A DNA stretch of 64,000 nt from Bolinopsis microptera (taxonomy: Eukaryota; Ctenophora; Tentaculata; Lobata; Bolinopsidae). Positions 13,800 to 27,479 of this stretch are shown piece after piece. The stretch spans positions 3,305,375 through 3,369,374 of the forward strand of contig NC_087072.1 of assembly GCF_026151205.1 (NCBI RefSeq), written 5' to 3'. The notes under the pieces were generated by a model, which had not been told where the DNA came from, did not search any database, and saw nothing but the letters and a program-made list of their open reading frames with translations. Position 1 is the first letter of the stretch, and each line of letters starts with the position of its first letter. Both the position numbers and the translations under genes were made by a program.

Positions 13800-14479
13800 T
13801 AAGAACTATTTATAAAGCAAGGTATCATGAGGCTGTAGGCCTGTTTAAAGTGTTCTTATCAAATGTAATAGAAAGATGAGAACTTAACATCAGTTTACGT
13901 TAAGTTACACTAGTGCCATTAAGAGGGGTATGTTGGGGAAACAACATGCTCCCTCTCTAGTGGCTGTATTACACAGTATCTTCTTGCTCCCTTTTTCCCC
14001 TCCACAATTGTTTTACTACCATTATAGCTCATTGCTTCTCTTGTAATGCCCTAATTTTAGCCGCCCTTTCGAACCCCTTTAGTTACTTTCCACTTTTCGG
14101 TTTGATAAGACTTGAAGTTAATGTTAATCTATATTAGATGTTTCTTGTGAACGAATACTCGTGAAATAGCAGCAGCATACTAGAAGACCCTTCTTTGGTT
14201 GGGGTGCCATTTTCGTCTGGGCAGGTTATGTTCCGGGATTTCCTTATTAGTTAGGAGAATATTGTCGTTTTACTACAAGCTTTTTCTAGAAGATTACAAG
14301 GAATCTCCAAAATAGAAGATGGCCTGGTTCAGTATGACAATCTTCAATACTGTGTAGAATGTAGATAAACGGCATCAGATTATTAGTCAAACTTACCTGT
14401 GAATGAAGGGAAGTCAATGTTATTGAATCTTTTCTCTTCTGGATCATGCTGAAAGGCAGTAAGTCTCTCACCTCGCAGT
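13800..14479. other. Non-coding DNA left of the retrotransposon
   Basis: No exon or RNA gene recognised. The N-terminal HARE-HTH exons expected for the ASXL gene were looked for here and not found. Confidence 0.45.
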
Positions 14480-16515
14480 AGTGAGAGACTTATATAATCT
14501 GCGAAAAAAGCCCACTATGGGAAAAAATTTGAACTTGCTAAAGGAAATATTTAAAAAACCTGGGAATTGATCAACGAACTCAGGGGTAAATCTAAAAAAG
14601 ATATAAAAGCATCATTCTTAATTGATGGTAGAATTGTAACTGAACGCCGTGAGATTGCCAACGGATTTAACATCTACTTCTCGTCTATTGCTCGTAATCT
14701 TAATTCAAAAGTTCAATCTTCTGTACCATCTGATGGCAATTTCAATAAAACGAAGTTTAAACAATACCTCAAGGGCAGAGAAAGAATAGTGAACTCTTTT
14801 TTTCTCAGCCCCTGTGACGAGGAAGAGATAAGTAAAATTATTGGTAGCCTTGAAAATGGGAAGGCAAGTGATATCTCTGTTAAAGTCTTGAAAAAGAGTG
14901 TAAATTATCTGTCTGGTCATATCTCTAGATTCTTAATTGGTTCTTGGACAATGGGGTCTTTCCAAACAAGCTTAAAACGGGCTCTATTACACCAATTTAT
15001 AAAAAAAGGAGACTCACGATGCCTTGATAACTATCGACCTGTTTCTACATTACCGATATTTGGCAAAATACTTGAAAAAATAATTTATAATAGGTTATAT
15101 AATTACCTCAGTGCTATGAACGTGATTTATGATCGACAATTTGGTTTTAGAAACAACACTCAACATCTCATGCCGTAAACTATTCTGTCAATAAAATACT
15201 TAATGAGATTGAACAGAAAAAATCATGTAATTGGAATATTTATTGATCTAAGTAAAGCATTTGACACAATTGAGCACGATAAACTCCTGCATAAACTTGA
15301 ACACTATGGAGTAAGAGGTTATTGCACTAAAAACTCTTGCTAGCTATCTAACAAACCGTAGCCAAGTAACTTCTTTTCAAACTGAAAAATCGGACAAGTG
15401 TTCAGTTGAGTATGGTGTACCCCAGGGGTCAGTGTTAGGACCTCTACTATTTCTGATTTATATAAATGATATTGTGAGCTCCTCAAGTTTGGCTGAATTT
15501 GTCCTGTTTGCTGATGATACAAATATTTTTGTGATAGGTCGTTCAGCACATGAAGCTTTTGAAAAGCTAATCATGTAATGAAACAGGTCAGTAACTATAT
15601 GGAGTCTAACAAGTTACATATAAATGCAGGGAAAAGTTGTTTTTATGCATTTTCAGCCAGGTTTGTCAAGAGCAACACAGACCTGTGCTAGAACACGGCC
15701 CTTTAACAGGAATCTAACGATTTCAATAGATGGCAAAAAGCTAGAAAAAGTTCAATGTACAAAATTTCTTGGGGTGATAATAGACGAACAGCTATGTTGG
15801 GAACCACATCTTAATCATTTATCTTTAAAGCTGAACTCCAGTATTGTATCGATTAAGAGAATTTGCAAATTCATTCCCAAATCTGAATATTTGAAACTAT
15901 ACAATGCTCTTTTTATGTCACATCTTAGCTATTGTATAAGTTGCTGGGGTGGGATCCCTAAACATGCATAAGCTGAATAAAATCTTTGCTATTCAAAAAC
16001 GATGTATACGACTGCTATTTGGTAACATTCCCAATTTTGATCATAAAGAATACTACTTAACCTGTGCACGTTCAAGAACTTATAACGAACATATGGCTAA
16101 AAAGAACTACTGTCTTGAACACACTAAACCGCTATTTACTGAGCAGAAAATTATGAACCTGGAGAATCTGCACATGTACCATACATTTATGGAGCTATTC
16201 AAAATTCTTAAATTTGATGTCCCCCAGTCGATTAAAGATCTTTTCAAGTTCTGTCCTAGAAATGAAAAACTTCGTCTGATTGTCCCATTACTGAGGTTAG
16301 ATATCTCCCAACAGAACTTCTTGTACACCTCTACGAAAATATGGAATGATCTCATCCCCTATGTATTCGAAATATGTGATGCTAATGTAGATGGGATAAT
16401 AATCCCGGGTTCTTCCAAAAATTCAGACTTATCAGCCTCGTCAGGTATTATTAAATCTAACCTTAAAAAGCACTTGCTATCCCTCCAAAATCGAGGTGAC
16501 CCTAATATATGGTAA
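14480..16515 (+). pseudogene. LINE reverse transcriptase, broken by frameshifts and a stop
   Basis: Reading in order across frames, one sees KTWELINELRGKSKKD and FNIYFSSIARN. Then comes DNYRPVSTLPIFGKILEKII (RT motif region 1), [18 protein letters not shown] (catalytic-Asp motif), VPQGSVLGPLLFLIYINDI, FADDTNIF (the catalytic FADD box) and TKFLGVIIDEQLCW (thumb side). The last part is the C-terminal segment with LSYCISCWGG and IQKRCIRLLFG. A TAA interrupts the frame near 14550. Frame changes fall near 15170, 15230, 15325, 15580 and 15960. The copy cannot make a full protein. Reverse transcriptase of this type would prime cDNA synthesis at a nicked target site. Confidence 0.9.
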
Positions 16516-16905
16516 CTAATCTATATTATATCTCAAATTCTACATCTGGTACGGCTCTGCACACATGATATCTCTCTCTGCCATGAAACATGGCTAACCT
16601 TTCAAACTATGATTTAAAACATAAACCTAAACTAAAACTCAACTGGGCTCTCCTATGTCACCAAACTAGACCAATAAGCAATTTTAGCTTAGATAATTAT
16701 ATTTTTCTATATTTGTATAATAAGTATTATATTGACGTAGTGGATGGTTGAGGGGGTTTCAAGCACAGGTCACTCTCAAATCCTAAAGATAAGCAGTGGC
16801 CTTCGGCACTTGAAACCTCTTCAAACCTCCCCTGATTTATTTATTATTGATATTGTTTGATTGTGCCGTAAAAATAAATATTTGTTTTATTAAATATTTG
16901 TTTTA
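14480..16905 (+). mobile_element. Non-LTR (LINE) retrotransposon fragment, 5'-truncated
   Basis: The stretch covers the reverse transcriptase and C-terminal part of a LINE ORF2 of the CR1/Jockey/L2 type, with no recognisable endonuclease upstream. It ends in a short A/T-rich tail in which AAATATTTGTTTTATT occurs twice (about 16875-16905); simple 3' repeats are usual for CR1/L2-like elements. No target-site duplication could be defined. It lies just left of the first ASXL exon I can place, so it may sit in an ASXL intron or in the 5' flank. Confidence 0.85.
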
Positions 16906-17410
16906 TTAGTTGTACACCATGCCATCAGTTGTTGATGGAAATGACTATATTATTCAATTTGCTTGCTCAGCCTCCAGCCTTTTGTGGTTTGTCGATATCC
17001 CCATAGCGGTCCTTCAGAGGCCTGTCCAAATCTTGTACGCGCGCGTGCGCGTAGACCAAATAATTTCAGCATCGATCCTAGTCACTCGTAAACAAACTGC
17101 ACTGCTTTCAGCATTTTCTGTGTCTCAAAATAATTATAATGACATAAAAATTTTCTTGACGCTGATCCAAGATGTGATATCCCGTCGCTCTTGCAGAATT
17201 TCCTCAATTTTATGAGCGGTTGAATCATGAATGACATTACCTGTTATTACTTCACTCCAACCCAAGATTAGCACCCTATATATCCTCTTAGATCATTACG
17301 CAACCTACAATAAGTGTTCCTTAGATGTTACCATCAACCATGACGTAGTATAGTGTATTGAGACAACTGAAACACCACTAAAAATTATCCCAATAATTTT
17401 ATTCTTCCAG
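16906..17410. other. Non-coding DNA between the LINE tail and the first placed ASXL exon
   Basis: No exon recognised. There is a short alternating run near 17036-17053 (TACGCGCGCGTGCGCGTA). It ends in a pyrimidine-rich acceptor (ATTCTTCCAG) at 17401-17410. Confidence 0.5.
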
Positions 17411-20400
17411 GACAACCACAAGGCGTCTATATTTACCCACGGTAAGCTGTTCAGATTCGCTTTAAATATACCCACGATTTGTATCTCCAGAATTAATTAA
17501 ATATCGATTGTATTATTATCGAACTCCGATTAAATTTGGGTAAATTTAATTGTGATTGCAGACAACATCTGTGCGAACAAAAGGCAGCTACCTCAAAGAA
17601 AGAAAGCAAAAGCAATATCTGACGACTTCGTGGACTCAGATTCGTTGATCCATGCAAAAGAGGAGAAAGTCAGCTACTCTCCTTACTCGTCACATAGCGT
17701 CAGTTACATTTCCTTATGATAATTATTTGCACTTCCAATTATTTTCTGGGCCCTTCAGCGTTTTCTGTGTAAAGGTTGCTAAGAATTTGACTCTCAAAGC
17801 TAGCAAATCAGACCGGTGCCGGAAATTTCCCGAATTTCGGGCTCTTTACCCGCAGTCTTACTAAGTTTTGACTCTTTCAGTTTGACCATGCCCGCAAGAA
17901 CAAAAGGATGCGAACAAAGCCGGCTGTTTCAGTTTCGAGGTCCTCTGTAAAATCATCTATTCTCCTGAAGGAAGCTGTTAACTCCACAGTACAACCCTCC
18001 TCGGAAACCAGAGCTGTTGTGCAGGAAATGCTCAATGGAAACAGCGACATCATGAAATATGACGGCATCGCCAAGGTTAGTCGCACTTTAGAACTCTTAG
18101 GAAACGTTTTCTTTTCCCGCCCTTGTACGAAACGTTTGACTATATTTAGTGACGAAGATAGTTTACAAATGTGATTTTCAGAAGTGTCTGAACATGGAAG
18201 AGTTCATGAACCTGTCCAAGTGCCAGCAGCGTTACCTCGCCTCTTTACTGCCCTCCTCGGACGTCAGAAAAGAACGTAACAATCTGAAGTAGGTGTATTT
18301 TCGTGTCCTTAGCGGTGATCTGGGGCCATGTTGACGTAATCTCGGACAATGATTTGTAATAATAAAGCCATTTTATGTATACTAGACCAGGACGAAGCCC
18401 ATGTTGTTCTTATACACGGCCCTAAACTCGGAATCGTTAATATGTATTCCCTGACACTCTTGTATTGTGATGGTTGATAAGTCTATTCTCCAGACTGGCA
18501 CCGACTGCTCTCACCAACTCCTTCTTTGTTTCCTACTTCCGTGAGTGGCAGGACAAACTCGGCAAAGGTAAGCAGTGCAGCTTCAACTTTATTCAAACCT
18601 TCGACACGGTCATTTTGTTATTTGATCACCAGTCACTCACCGATTTCTATGAAGTTCATATTATTGTAACTGTATTGTATATTTTATAATGAACCAAGGT
18701 CAATGATCGGTAGATTACATTAAATCATTGATTGATTAAATTGCCAATGCTTTCCTAGACTTGGTGACTAAGGTGTGATTATTTTCTCATTGACCACGCC
18801 TCAGTCATGATGCGAAATATTTTCAAACATAATCAATTATAATGAACCAAAGAGGTGCTTTTCTATCTTTCAGTTTTCCATTAGATTATACCATTTAGGA
18901 GAGTTGTCGGTTGAATTCGCTGCCAAGATTAAAGCTGAAGCTGATAAACAGGTTTCTAGAGACCCTTGGAAGGAAACCTTCTTCGAGGATGTCTGGGGAT
19001 TCTCGTAAGTATTGTTAACTAATCAATAACTAATCAAGTATTACGTTTTTTCATAACGTCTGCGGTAAGGATTAGGATTTCCGTTTCCGGTATTACAATC
19101 CTGGTATAGTGTTTAAATATTGATAATATGGTTATTTTAGGCGAACGGAAGAAGTACGGAGCAGCAAGTCAAGGTTGCGGCAGTGGCACGAACCTTTTGA
19201 GGACAGCATCAAAGAAGCTCTGGCTCTAGTTCCCACCACTTTTTTCATCGCTCCGACTCCAGACCCCTTACAAGAAACTCTAACTCCTCCAACATCAGAC
19301 GGCTCAGAACACGACCGGTCACACTCGTTAAACCCCGATATTACTGATAAGGATCTCCACATTCTCACCCCAGATCATGAAATCGATCAGGGTCCCGAAA
19401 AGCTCGAGTTAGAAGAAAAGGTCCATCAGACTCATTCAGTTGGTGGTTTCGATTCAGATGTGCTAGAGGAACCCGAGAGTCCTGAAAATTCTATGATAGA
19501 AGCCGGGATTGGCATTCTTTTTGAAGAGGAAGCGAGGACACAAACAAATGATAATTTTTGTGGAGAGACTTCTGACCCACCTCAGGAATCAAATCAATCT
19601 TTAACACTCGAAAAAGAAGATTCAAAAGAAGTCCCTTCAGTAAGTGATATTGCTACAGCTGATCCTGAACATCTTGATCGTCCTATATCATCTGAAACGA
19701 ACTCTGAGTTGGTGGAGGCATCGTTAAATCTTGATTTTCGAGAAGAAATAACCCCTCCAGAATCACCCAAGAAAGTTCGAATGGAACATCAAAATAGTTC
19801 TGAGCAGGGTTCAAGCGTTGGTAAAATAAAACTGGTTATCACAATGGGCGGCCAGAAAGAAACTGTGGAAACTGAAGCAGTGGTTGTGCCACATATCATT
19901 AATCGGAATGATACGTATGTTAAGCCTGAAGTTTCCCAAACTCCTGTTTCACCAATCAAAGCTTCTTATATGAAGCATGAAGTTTCTGAAACTCCAATTT
20001 CACCTATCAAAAGTCCGCCTTCTAAATATCTTGGAGACTTGGATCTGGAGTTAGATCTGGACCATTCGATTATGAGTGATTATGGTGTCGAAAAGAAGCG
20101 CCATTCCCTAGGTGATTTAGATGATCCTGAACTGAATTGCGACTTTATCAATGAAAAGTCCTGTGATATCAAGATCGAGAAGCACCCTGAGGAACCAGTT
20201 TTTTCGGTCAAACCATCTGACGAGATGCCCTTCGAGACAGTGACAAAACTTGCTGTTTCTGACGATATCTCTCTTAATATCATGAACGAGATCAAAGTTG
20301 ATTTGAAAATCCCGGAACCGAAAGCCAAGAAAGTGGATCCACCACCAACACCAGCACCACCTGCCCGACAAAACGGTTTAGATGTTTCCAATCCTCTGAA

Positions 20401-21226
20401 TATTTACAATTCACCGAGTGCTAGCTCGTCAACCTCCTCCTCCCCTAGAACCGACACGGAGCGAAGAGAAAAACTTACCCTGAGAATTCCTAAGAAGGAC
20501 ATCGTTTTACCTCCAGAAAATGTTCTTCTCTCAAAGAAGCAAAAGTCTAAGAAGCGTAAATCGAAAAACAATTATTACTACGCGGATCAAGGAGGTCCCA
20601 GCAGTCAAATACCACCATATTTAGGTGGCGGGTACAGTCCGGATTTGTACGGAATGTACAGCGAAGAGGAAACGGATCTACGGAGAATATCGCTCCAACA
20701 GCAACTTCTTGCTGAAAAGGGGATCAAAACAAGCTCCATACCTGTCGAGCAAACACAGAACCTGGTAAAAAACATGAGAGAAAAACAGCAAACCCAAGCT
20801 CTTCCAAAACTGACGAAGGCTCCCTTGGAACACCAACCCATGATAGTGTTAGACAGTGGTTCTCAAAGGACGCCAGCTCACAAGTCTATACCTGTTGTTA
20901 AGGACCCTAGTTTGAAATCTGCAAAGCCGTCAAGTTCATCACGACAACCACCCCCCTACTCTCGGTCCGACAGCAGTGAGAGTATAAGGAGTGCGCTGAA
21001 AGCCAAGATAAACCAGCGGCGGTACACGGACATGCCATCCCCGCCCTCCCAATACCCTAATCTGAGTAGCGGAAACCACTGCTGCTACGTAGTGAAGGGC
21101 AGCCCAGGGGAGTGCGTGTGTTCCACCGCTCCCATGCTCTTCTGCACTAAGTGCTACCATCTCTCCCATTCCACCTGCTCCAATATTCTGTGCAGCAATT
21201 GTGGAGCTCTTTTCAAGTTCAATTGA
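17411..21226 (+). CDS. ASXL: ASXL (Additional sex combs-like) protein, multi-exon, 5' exons missing
   Basis: ASXL is the regulatory subunit of the PR-DUB complex, which with the deubiquitinase BAP1 removes ubiquitin from histone H2A in Polycomb control. Exons that join in frame are 17411-17441 (KASIFTHD, like the end of the HARE-HTH domain; tentative), 17562-17668 (donor weak), 17881-18075, 18182-18288, 18494-18567, 18899-19004 and 19141-21226. Exons from about 17990 to 19004 encode the DEUBAD domain: KCLNMEEFMNLSKCQQRYLA, SLLPSSD, LAPTALTNSFFVSYFREWQD, then WKETFFEDVWGFS, matching ASXL LNNEFF...W and WKEKFFEDYYG. The last exon is a long, disordered, acidic region with conserved-looking islands such as KLTLRIPKKDI and basic KKQKSKKRKSK. 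It ends in a C-terminal PHD-type zinc finger (CVC, FCTKCYHLSHSTC, LCSNC) eight residues before the stop. The protein is shorter than human ASXL1. The N-terminal HARE exons are not in view. Confidence 0.88.
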
Positions 21227-23220
21227 TCATTCTTTTTGCCGCTACTACTAAGCAACTTGTCTGGTTTTGGACATCATGTTGAAGCAGTTACTTCTATAAA
21301 CTATTGGTAATTTTAAATATTGTACAGCATAGGATATATAATTGGTGTATAAGCTGGGGACTCAAACGCCCGACTTTCGATATAGGAAGGCATGTTCCAC
21401 AAGACTTCTCGCATCGAATATTGGGTCCCTTAACTATTTTGATGATGTTATTTTTGCTCGAGAAAGATAAGCCCGAATAGCCCTCGGAGAGTAATTAGTT
21501 ATTACTAACAAGTTAATTTCTGATAATCTTCTTTTCACTGCAGCGAGTCTGGTGATGATATATATTTTGTACATAACAAATATGCTTTGATTGTAGGATA
21601 CATTGGGTGAAGATCTTTCCCCCCAGCGTGCCCGCCGAATTGATACGATATATATATATTTATGTTTTGTTTACAAGGGGGTCAGGAGATTTTTTGACAT
21701 GTTTTCATGATCAGTCAGTGGATATTATGTTTCCATTTTTAGAATTAGACGTGGCTCTTAGCGCATGCCAGGTCACTGCATGACATTACTCGTTTTAGGA
21801 GGAAAGCTTATGAAATTTTGTGTTTAAATTTGTTATGGTTGTTTCCAAAAAATTACCCTTATAATTAATCAATTATCATGTTATCAACGTGTTTAGTTCA
21901 AGCTCACGTTTGAATACACAAATGCTCTTAAAATTTACATTGATTTCTTTTTTTCTTGTATCAGAATCTGATGGTCTTATAGTATGGAAAATCAGGATCA
22001 GAAATGTTCGCATTTCAATATTTTTACATGATGCATGACACTGTGATTGTTATCGTTTCACTGCTGAGTGAAGGCCGAAATCTAGGGATAGTCTTATCTT
22101 TTTTCTAAAACAAAAAGTAAGTTCTGCCTAATGTTATGTGATTATTTGGGTCTAAATTTGGGTTCGCTTGAATTTGAAATATTTATTGATTTTCAAAAGT
22201 TTAGTTTTTTAATCTTATCGAGTTATCTTAACCGTCCTTTCGGTCTTAGGATTTTCTTTTAATCTAGTGTAATTTCCATTTAGATTTACTGACAAAACCA
22301 ACTTTTAATTCTATTCTGTTTGCTGAAGACACCAAGAAAAGGGGGTGATTATCACTTAAAGCTGTCAAATTAATTACCGAGGATAATTTCGAAATATAAT
22401 TTGGGTAATTGTACACTGCTCTGTTGAAATATAAATTGTGTTCTCAAGTATTAGATCAGCAGTTGGTTTGTCAGATACTATTTTTACCAATTGCAATGGG
22501 TTGCATGCCATAATGACCACTCCTACCTGTTCATTTGTTCTATGAGCTAGCCTCCTTTGCCCCATGCCTAATTTGTCCCAGCTTTTGAAAATTTTTGAAA
22601 TGCAAATACCGCTTTACTGAAAAGGACAATTTAAAATTTCCCCCAAATTCTCTAAATCATTTCTGGGTCTGATGCTGATCTGAACGTACTGAACCAATTC
22701 TTTATGATCTCTGTGCTATTGATAAAATGGTAGCGACAGCTTTGAATTGTTTTCCGGCCGAAGATAACCTAACGATGTATATTGATGCCATTATATTATT
22801 AATTTGAGATTGAACATACTCCTAACAACGAGAATCAGGCACCAGTTCCGTGTCCTATATTTAGACATTGATATTATGCAAAGATTCGTTAAGTTCTATT
22901 TTTCTAATGTTTGATACGAATACATGCTTGCTACACCAAATTGATTTAGCTGTAACAGTATAGTTTAGAGACCATACTAGATACAGACTTATTTGAAATT
23001 TGTGTTGTAATTTGGAGTATTTGGTTATGTCTTCAAAATCAGAAACTGGTATTACTCGTTTTGTGTTGAGTGTTATCAGTAAATCCGTAAAAAAACCCCG
23101 GTCCCTAAAATACGGTTTCGGTATGAAAATTACAGAGTTGGACTCGTCGACGGTAATATTTGGAACAAATATCTTCCGAGTATCACCCTTAAGTGATTCA
23201 GCACCATAAAGTACTACGAA
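21227..23220. other. ASXL 3' flank and intergenic DNA
   Basis: AT-rich, with a short (TA)n at about 21645-21658. I found no clear AATAAA close to the ASXL stop, so the end of its 3' UTR cannot be placed. No other gene recognised. Confidence 0.5.
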
Positions 23221-23383
23221 GTAGCGCTCACCGGGTCAGCCCATAAACAATAGACAAGGTTTATATCATTATCTACACGGAAAACACAGTAGAAATGAGC
23301 TGGAGGCCAGATTTATTGACAGACGCTGCAACCCCTTTTGATCGCGACCGGCCGACCGGGTCAGTCCATTAACAATCTAGACA

Positions 23384-23468
23384 ATTTTTACCCCCCCCCC
23401 CCCCCACGTAATCACTTTTTGAAATTGTTCAAAATGTGATTACGTAATAATTATGTGAACGACCCCTA
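23384..23468. mobile_element. Partial Harbinger-like MITE copy
   Basis: After a C14-15 run the sequence ends ATGTGATTACGTAATAATTATGTGAACGACCCC-like (about 23436-23467), matching one end of the elements at 32188 and 35629. The other end is not recognisable. Confidence 0.5.
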
Positions 23469-24385
23469 TACAGTATACAACGTGTAGCAATTTACCTGGG
23501 GACCTCTTGTCATACGTTGTATGACCCGCCGCGCACGAGTGCGCGGCTCCCCCTGTATCGTTGAAACTTTACTATAGTGGAAACGACCGTGGGCAGTGGG
23601 GGTCACGATGTGATACAAGGGACCTCTTAATTGACGCTGTCAATTCATCGCAGCTCGGCGAGGCACAGTAGCGCATCTCGCCGATCTAGCGCTGTGAGAA
23701 GCCTCATTGAGTGCGCGTTAACGGGTGATACTCGTAAAATATCTGTTCCATATATTGGGACCGTCGACGAGTCCAGCTCGGCGCGGCACAGTAACGCACC
23801 GCGCTACAAGGGACCTCAGGCTATCATGTTCATAAATAATAGAGATTAGGCGGAATGACAGGCTGAGCGCGGACCAGTAAGTAGCAATAAATTAAGTGAG
23901 TGACTAAGCTTAAGCGTAGAAAGTTTATTGTTTATCTAGCTTGCTAATCTAGTTTGTACCATTCAGTTTCATAATGGACTAGACCGGCGCGCGCTACTTC
24001 GAAGAAATTTAGACGAGTATCATCCGTCATAGCAGGTTATATCCCAACAGAAAGCAGACTCCCCAAATTGCGCGCGTTGCAGTAACTTCTTTTAAACTTC
24101 ATTGATACATGTTGTAGCGCGATGCACTACTGGGTCGCGCGCGCATCAAATAATGCTTCTCGCAACCACAGCAGCAGATCGGCGAGATGCGAAGGATTGA
24201 CATCGTCAATTAATGATACATGTTGCGTATCCTTCGGCTTCGCGCGCGAAAAGTGGCATGCAACGTATATCAAAAACTTCATGAATCGAGATCAAATTTT
24301 TAATATATTCAGAATCAATAAATGCACTTAATTATACAAATCAAGTCGTGACCCCAATTGTCGTTCCACTAAGTGGCCATGATAT

Positions 24386-24685
24386 TAACGGGTGATACTC
24401 GTAAAATATTTGTTTCAGGACCGTCGACGAGTCCAACTCGGCGCGCGTTCTGGTAGGTTATAAACCTACAATGATACTATAGTGCCGGTCACAATCAACA
24501 ATACAGCCACGCACTCGTGCGCAGCAGGTATTCACATAGCCATGTGTATACGCGTACTGCGTGACGCGCTTGTTTCGGCGGTCGCGCTTGTTTCGGCTTG
24601 TAGGTTTACAACCTACCAGGACGCGCGCCGAGTTGGACTCGTCGACGGTCAGATGGAACAGATATTATACGAGTATCACCCGTTA
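24386..24685. mobile_element. 300-bp composite element with ~85-bp inverted termini (M1 pair)
   Basis: It begins TAACGGGTGATACTCGTAAA and ends with the reverse complement (ATACGAGTATCACCCGTTA). Each arm continues through the GTCGACGAGTCCAACTCGG core to GTAGGTTATAAACCTACAA, itself a small hairpin. The middle, about 130 bp, is unique and GC-rich. This is the clearest full example of two M1 modules facing each other. Confidence 0.7.
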
Positions 24686-26699
24686 TGTTTCGGCGGTCGT
24701 GCGCTACCGCAAGCGAGAGGGCTCTGGTTAGAGCAACAGCAGGTATACAACTATGGAAGCGCATGTGTGTCAAAAAAAATAATGATACACATGCGCTTCC
24801 TAGGTAGCGTATGTGTGTCAAAAAATTTTTTGATACACATGCGCTAGCAGGTTTATCATGTATATCATTAGGTGGCCCATGTGTGTCATTTTGTAAAATT
24901 GCATGCTGTAAAATCTCTATTTAATATTCTAATCGCTATCTTTGTCTATTTATATATGTATTTTATCCTTATCTCTATTTTATCTTTAAACTCATCTCCG
25001 CTCGCCTCCCGTGTGAAACGAGCGCGCCTGCACGCTGCAGTGGCGCGAAAGCACATGGTTAGGTTAAAGCGCGTGTACTGGTGCTGCACAGGCTATAATG
25101 TTAATTGACGATGTCAATTCATCGCAGCTCGGCGAGGCACAGTAGCGCATTTCACCGATTTAGCGTTGCAAGAAGCATAATCAATAATTGAATGCGCGGC
25201 GCGGCACAGTAACGCATCGTGCTACAAGCTATAATATTTATAAACATACTCATTGGAGAATGGAGCTATGGAGGAATGAAGCTGCCTGCTGCGCGTGCGG
25301 TAGAATGACAGGCTGAGCGCCGCCAAGTATTGCATATTGAAGCGTGTACGCCGACGCATGACAGGCGAGCTTCTGTGTCCTGGGATCATGCGCGAAGATC
25401 GAAATGCAATTCATGTATCAAGCCAACTGCCAAGTGCCAACAACAATGTGTTTATTGTTATAAATGATAATGGACTAACCCGTTTCGGGATACTTCGTAG
25501 CAAAGCTAGCAAGCTTGCCGCGCATCGATCCAATAATGCTTCTCGTCGTAAGTGGTAAGGCCACCTTGTTTGTCGTTAGATATAGGCAAAATGCACCCGG
25601 CACCCCTGCGGACCTCGCTGAGCTGCTATGCAAAGCGAAAAAGCAAAAACTCAATGGATGGTTAGTGGTTACCCGTACCGTAATGGGTGCTACATGCCTA
25701 GCACGAATTATTTACTTACTTACTTGTGCACTTAATTTGTGTATTATATGTTCATAATCATATAAATTCGGCGGAATGACAGGCTTGAGGCTGAGCGCGG
25801 CCCAGTAAACTTCGAATCGAAAAATTTAAACGAGTAACATCCGTCAACTAATAGTAATAGTTATATGTAATAATTAAAAACAAACTTTGCTTGTTTACCT
25901 GAAATTAGAATTTTATACAATTAATGTAAGATTAAAGTCGTGTTTTTACCAGTTTCCCTGCACCATCCGGTAAATTTATTACCGCCTCAGCCCTTCGTTG
26001 TGGGCTGCGCGGTCGTATCGTGGCTTTCGCCACGCGCGGTATAGCGGGGGCGAAATGAAATACAAATGAGGATCGCGACGCGTGACTTGTAGGTTTATAA
26101 CCTACCAGGACGCGCGCCGAGTTGGACTCGTCGACGGTCCTGATTAATATTTGAAGCAAATATTTTACGACTACAAGTATCACCCGTTAAAGAAAGGATT
26201 GGAAATTGAACTCGCCGGTATAGTACGTCGACGGATGATGCTTGTCTAAATTTGTTCGAAGTAACACGCGCAACTTTCTTTTCGAAGCGAAATGTCTGTG
26301 TTACTGGGCGGCGCTCAGCCTGTGCCTTTTCAATGTCATTCCGCAACCGTTTATCATTTACGAACGAATAAAAACAACGTCAATATTTTACATGTCACAG
26401 TTAGCTGGCAGTACGGCCCAGTTAATAAATTGTGCATCGCGCCGATCTAGCAAAAAACATTATTTGATGCGCTGATCAGTCTTCTAAGACTAATAATATA
26501 AAACATTGTTTCTTTTGTCCGTAATTGCCTGTACTGCGTGAGGATTACAAAATAATTACAGCATATTTACAAAATAAGAATAATGAAAAAGTAAACGTGT
26601 TTTCTCGGTTATAATTCATAATTATTTTTAGAATAACGCTTTATTGTTAATGCAATCATAGTGGTCAGCTTGTGACATGGCTATGACGCCTTTTTCTTA

Positions 26700-26871
26700 C
26701 ATGGTTATGACATGGTTATGACATGGTTATGACATGGTTATGACATGGTTATGACATGGTTATGACATGGTTATGACATGGTTATGACATGGTTATGACA
26801 TGGTTATGACATGGTTATGACATGGTTATGACATGGTTATGACATGGTTATGACATGGTTATGACATGGTT
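26700..26871. repeat. 11-bp satellite, unit CATGGTTATGA, ~15 copies
   Basis: Near-perfect tandem array at the inner end of the left arm. It reappears inverted (GTCATAACCAT) at 28297-28390, 28913-29007 and 29531-29802. Confidence 0.95.
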
Positions 26872-26873
26872 AC

Positions 26874-27479
26874 AACCAAAACTCCTTCAGACCAATTTTG
26901 AACCATTATGAGCACTTTCAGGATACAATTCATTTCCGTTCATTTCCGTTCATTCTATGAACCTGGGTCATTTTGTGCGACTTTCGATGGTCTTTAGGCC
27001 TAGCTTATGACACTATCTATCATATAAAACCGAATTGGGGGTTCCCAGCCCTTACGTAATAAGTCTCAAATTGAAATGACACACATGCGCCACCTATTGA
27101 TTTACACGATAAACCTGCTAGCGCATGTGTGTCAAAAAAAAATAATGATACACATGCGCTTCCTAGGTAGCGCATGTGTGTCAAAAAAAATAATGATACA
27201 CATGCGCTAGCAGGTTTATCATGTAAATCAATAGGTGGCGCATGTGTGTCATTTCAATATGAGACTTATAACGTAAGGGCTGGGAACCCCCAATTCGGTT
27301 TTCTATGATAGATAGTGTCATAAGCTAGGCCTAGAGGTCATCGAAAGTCGCACAAAATGACCCAGGTTCAGAGAATGAACGGAAATGAACGGAAATGAAT
27401 TGTATCCCAAAATTGCTCATAATGGTTCAAAATTGGTCTGAAGAGTTTGGTTGGTCCTAGGACCACCCTAGCAAATTTT
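26874..27479. repeat. Palindromic hairpin unit 1
   Basis: Both halves carry, in mirror order, GGTCTGAAG, TGAACGGAAATGAACGGAAA, GACCCAGG, TAGATAGTGTCATAAGCTAG, GGGCTGGGAACCCCCAATTC and GCGCATGTGTGTC. The centre is CCTAGG at 27162-27167. The arms are about 290 bp. Confidence 0.88.
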
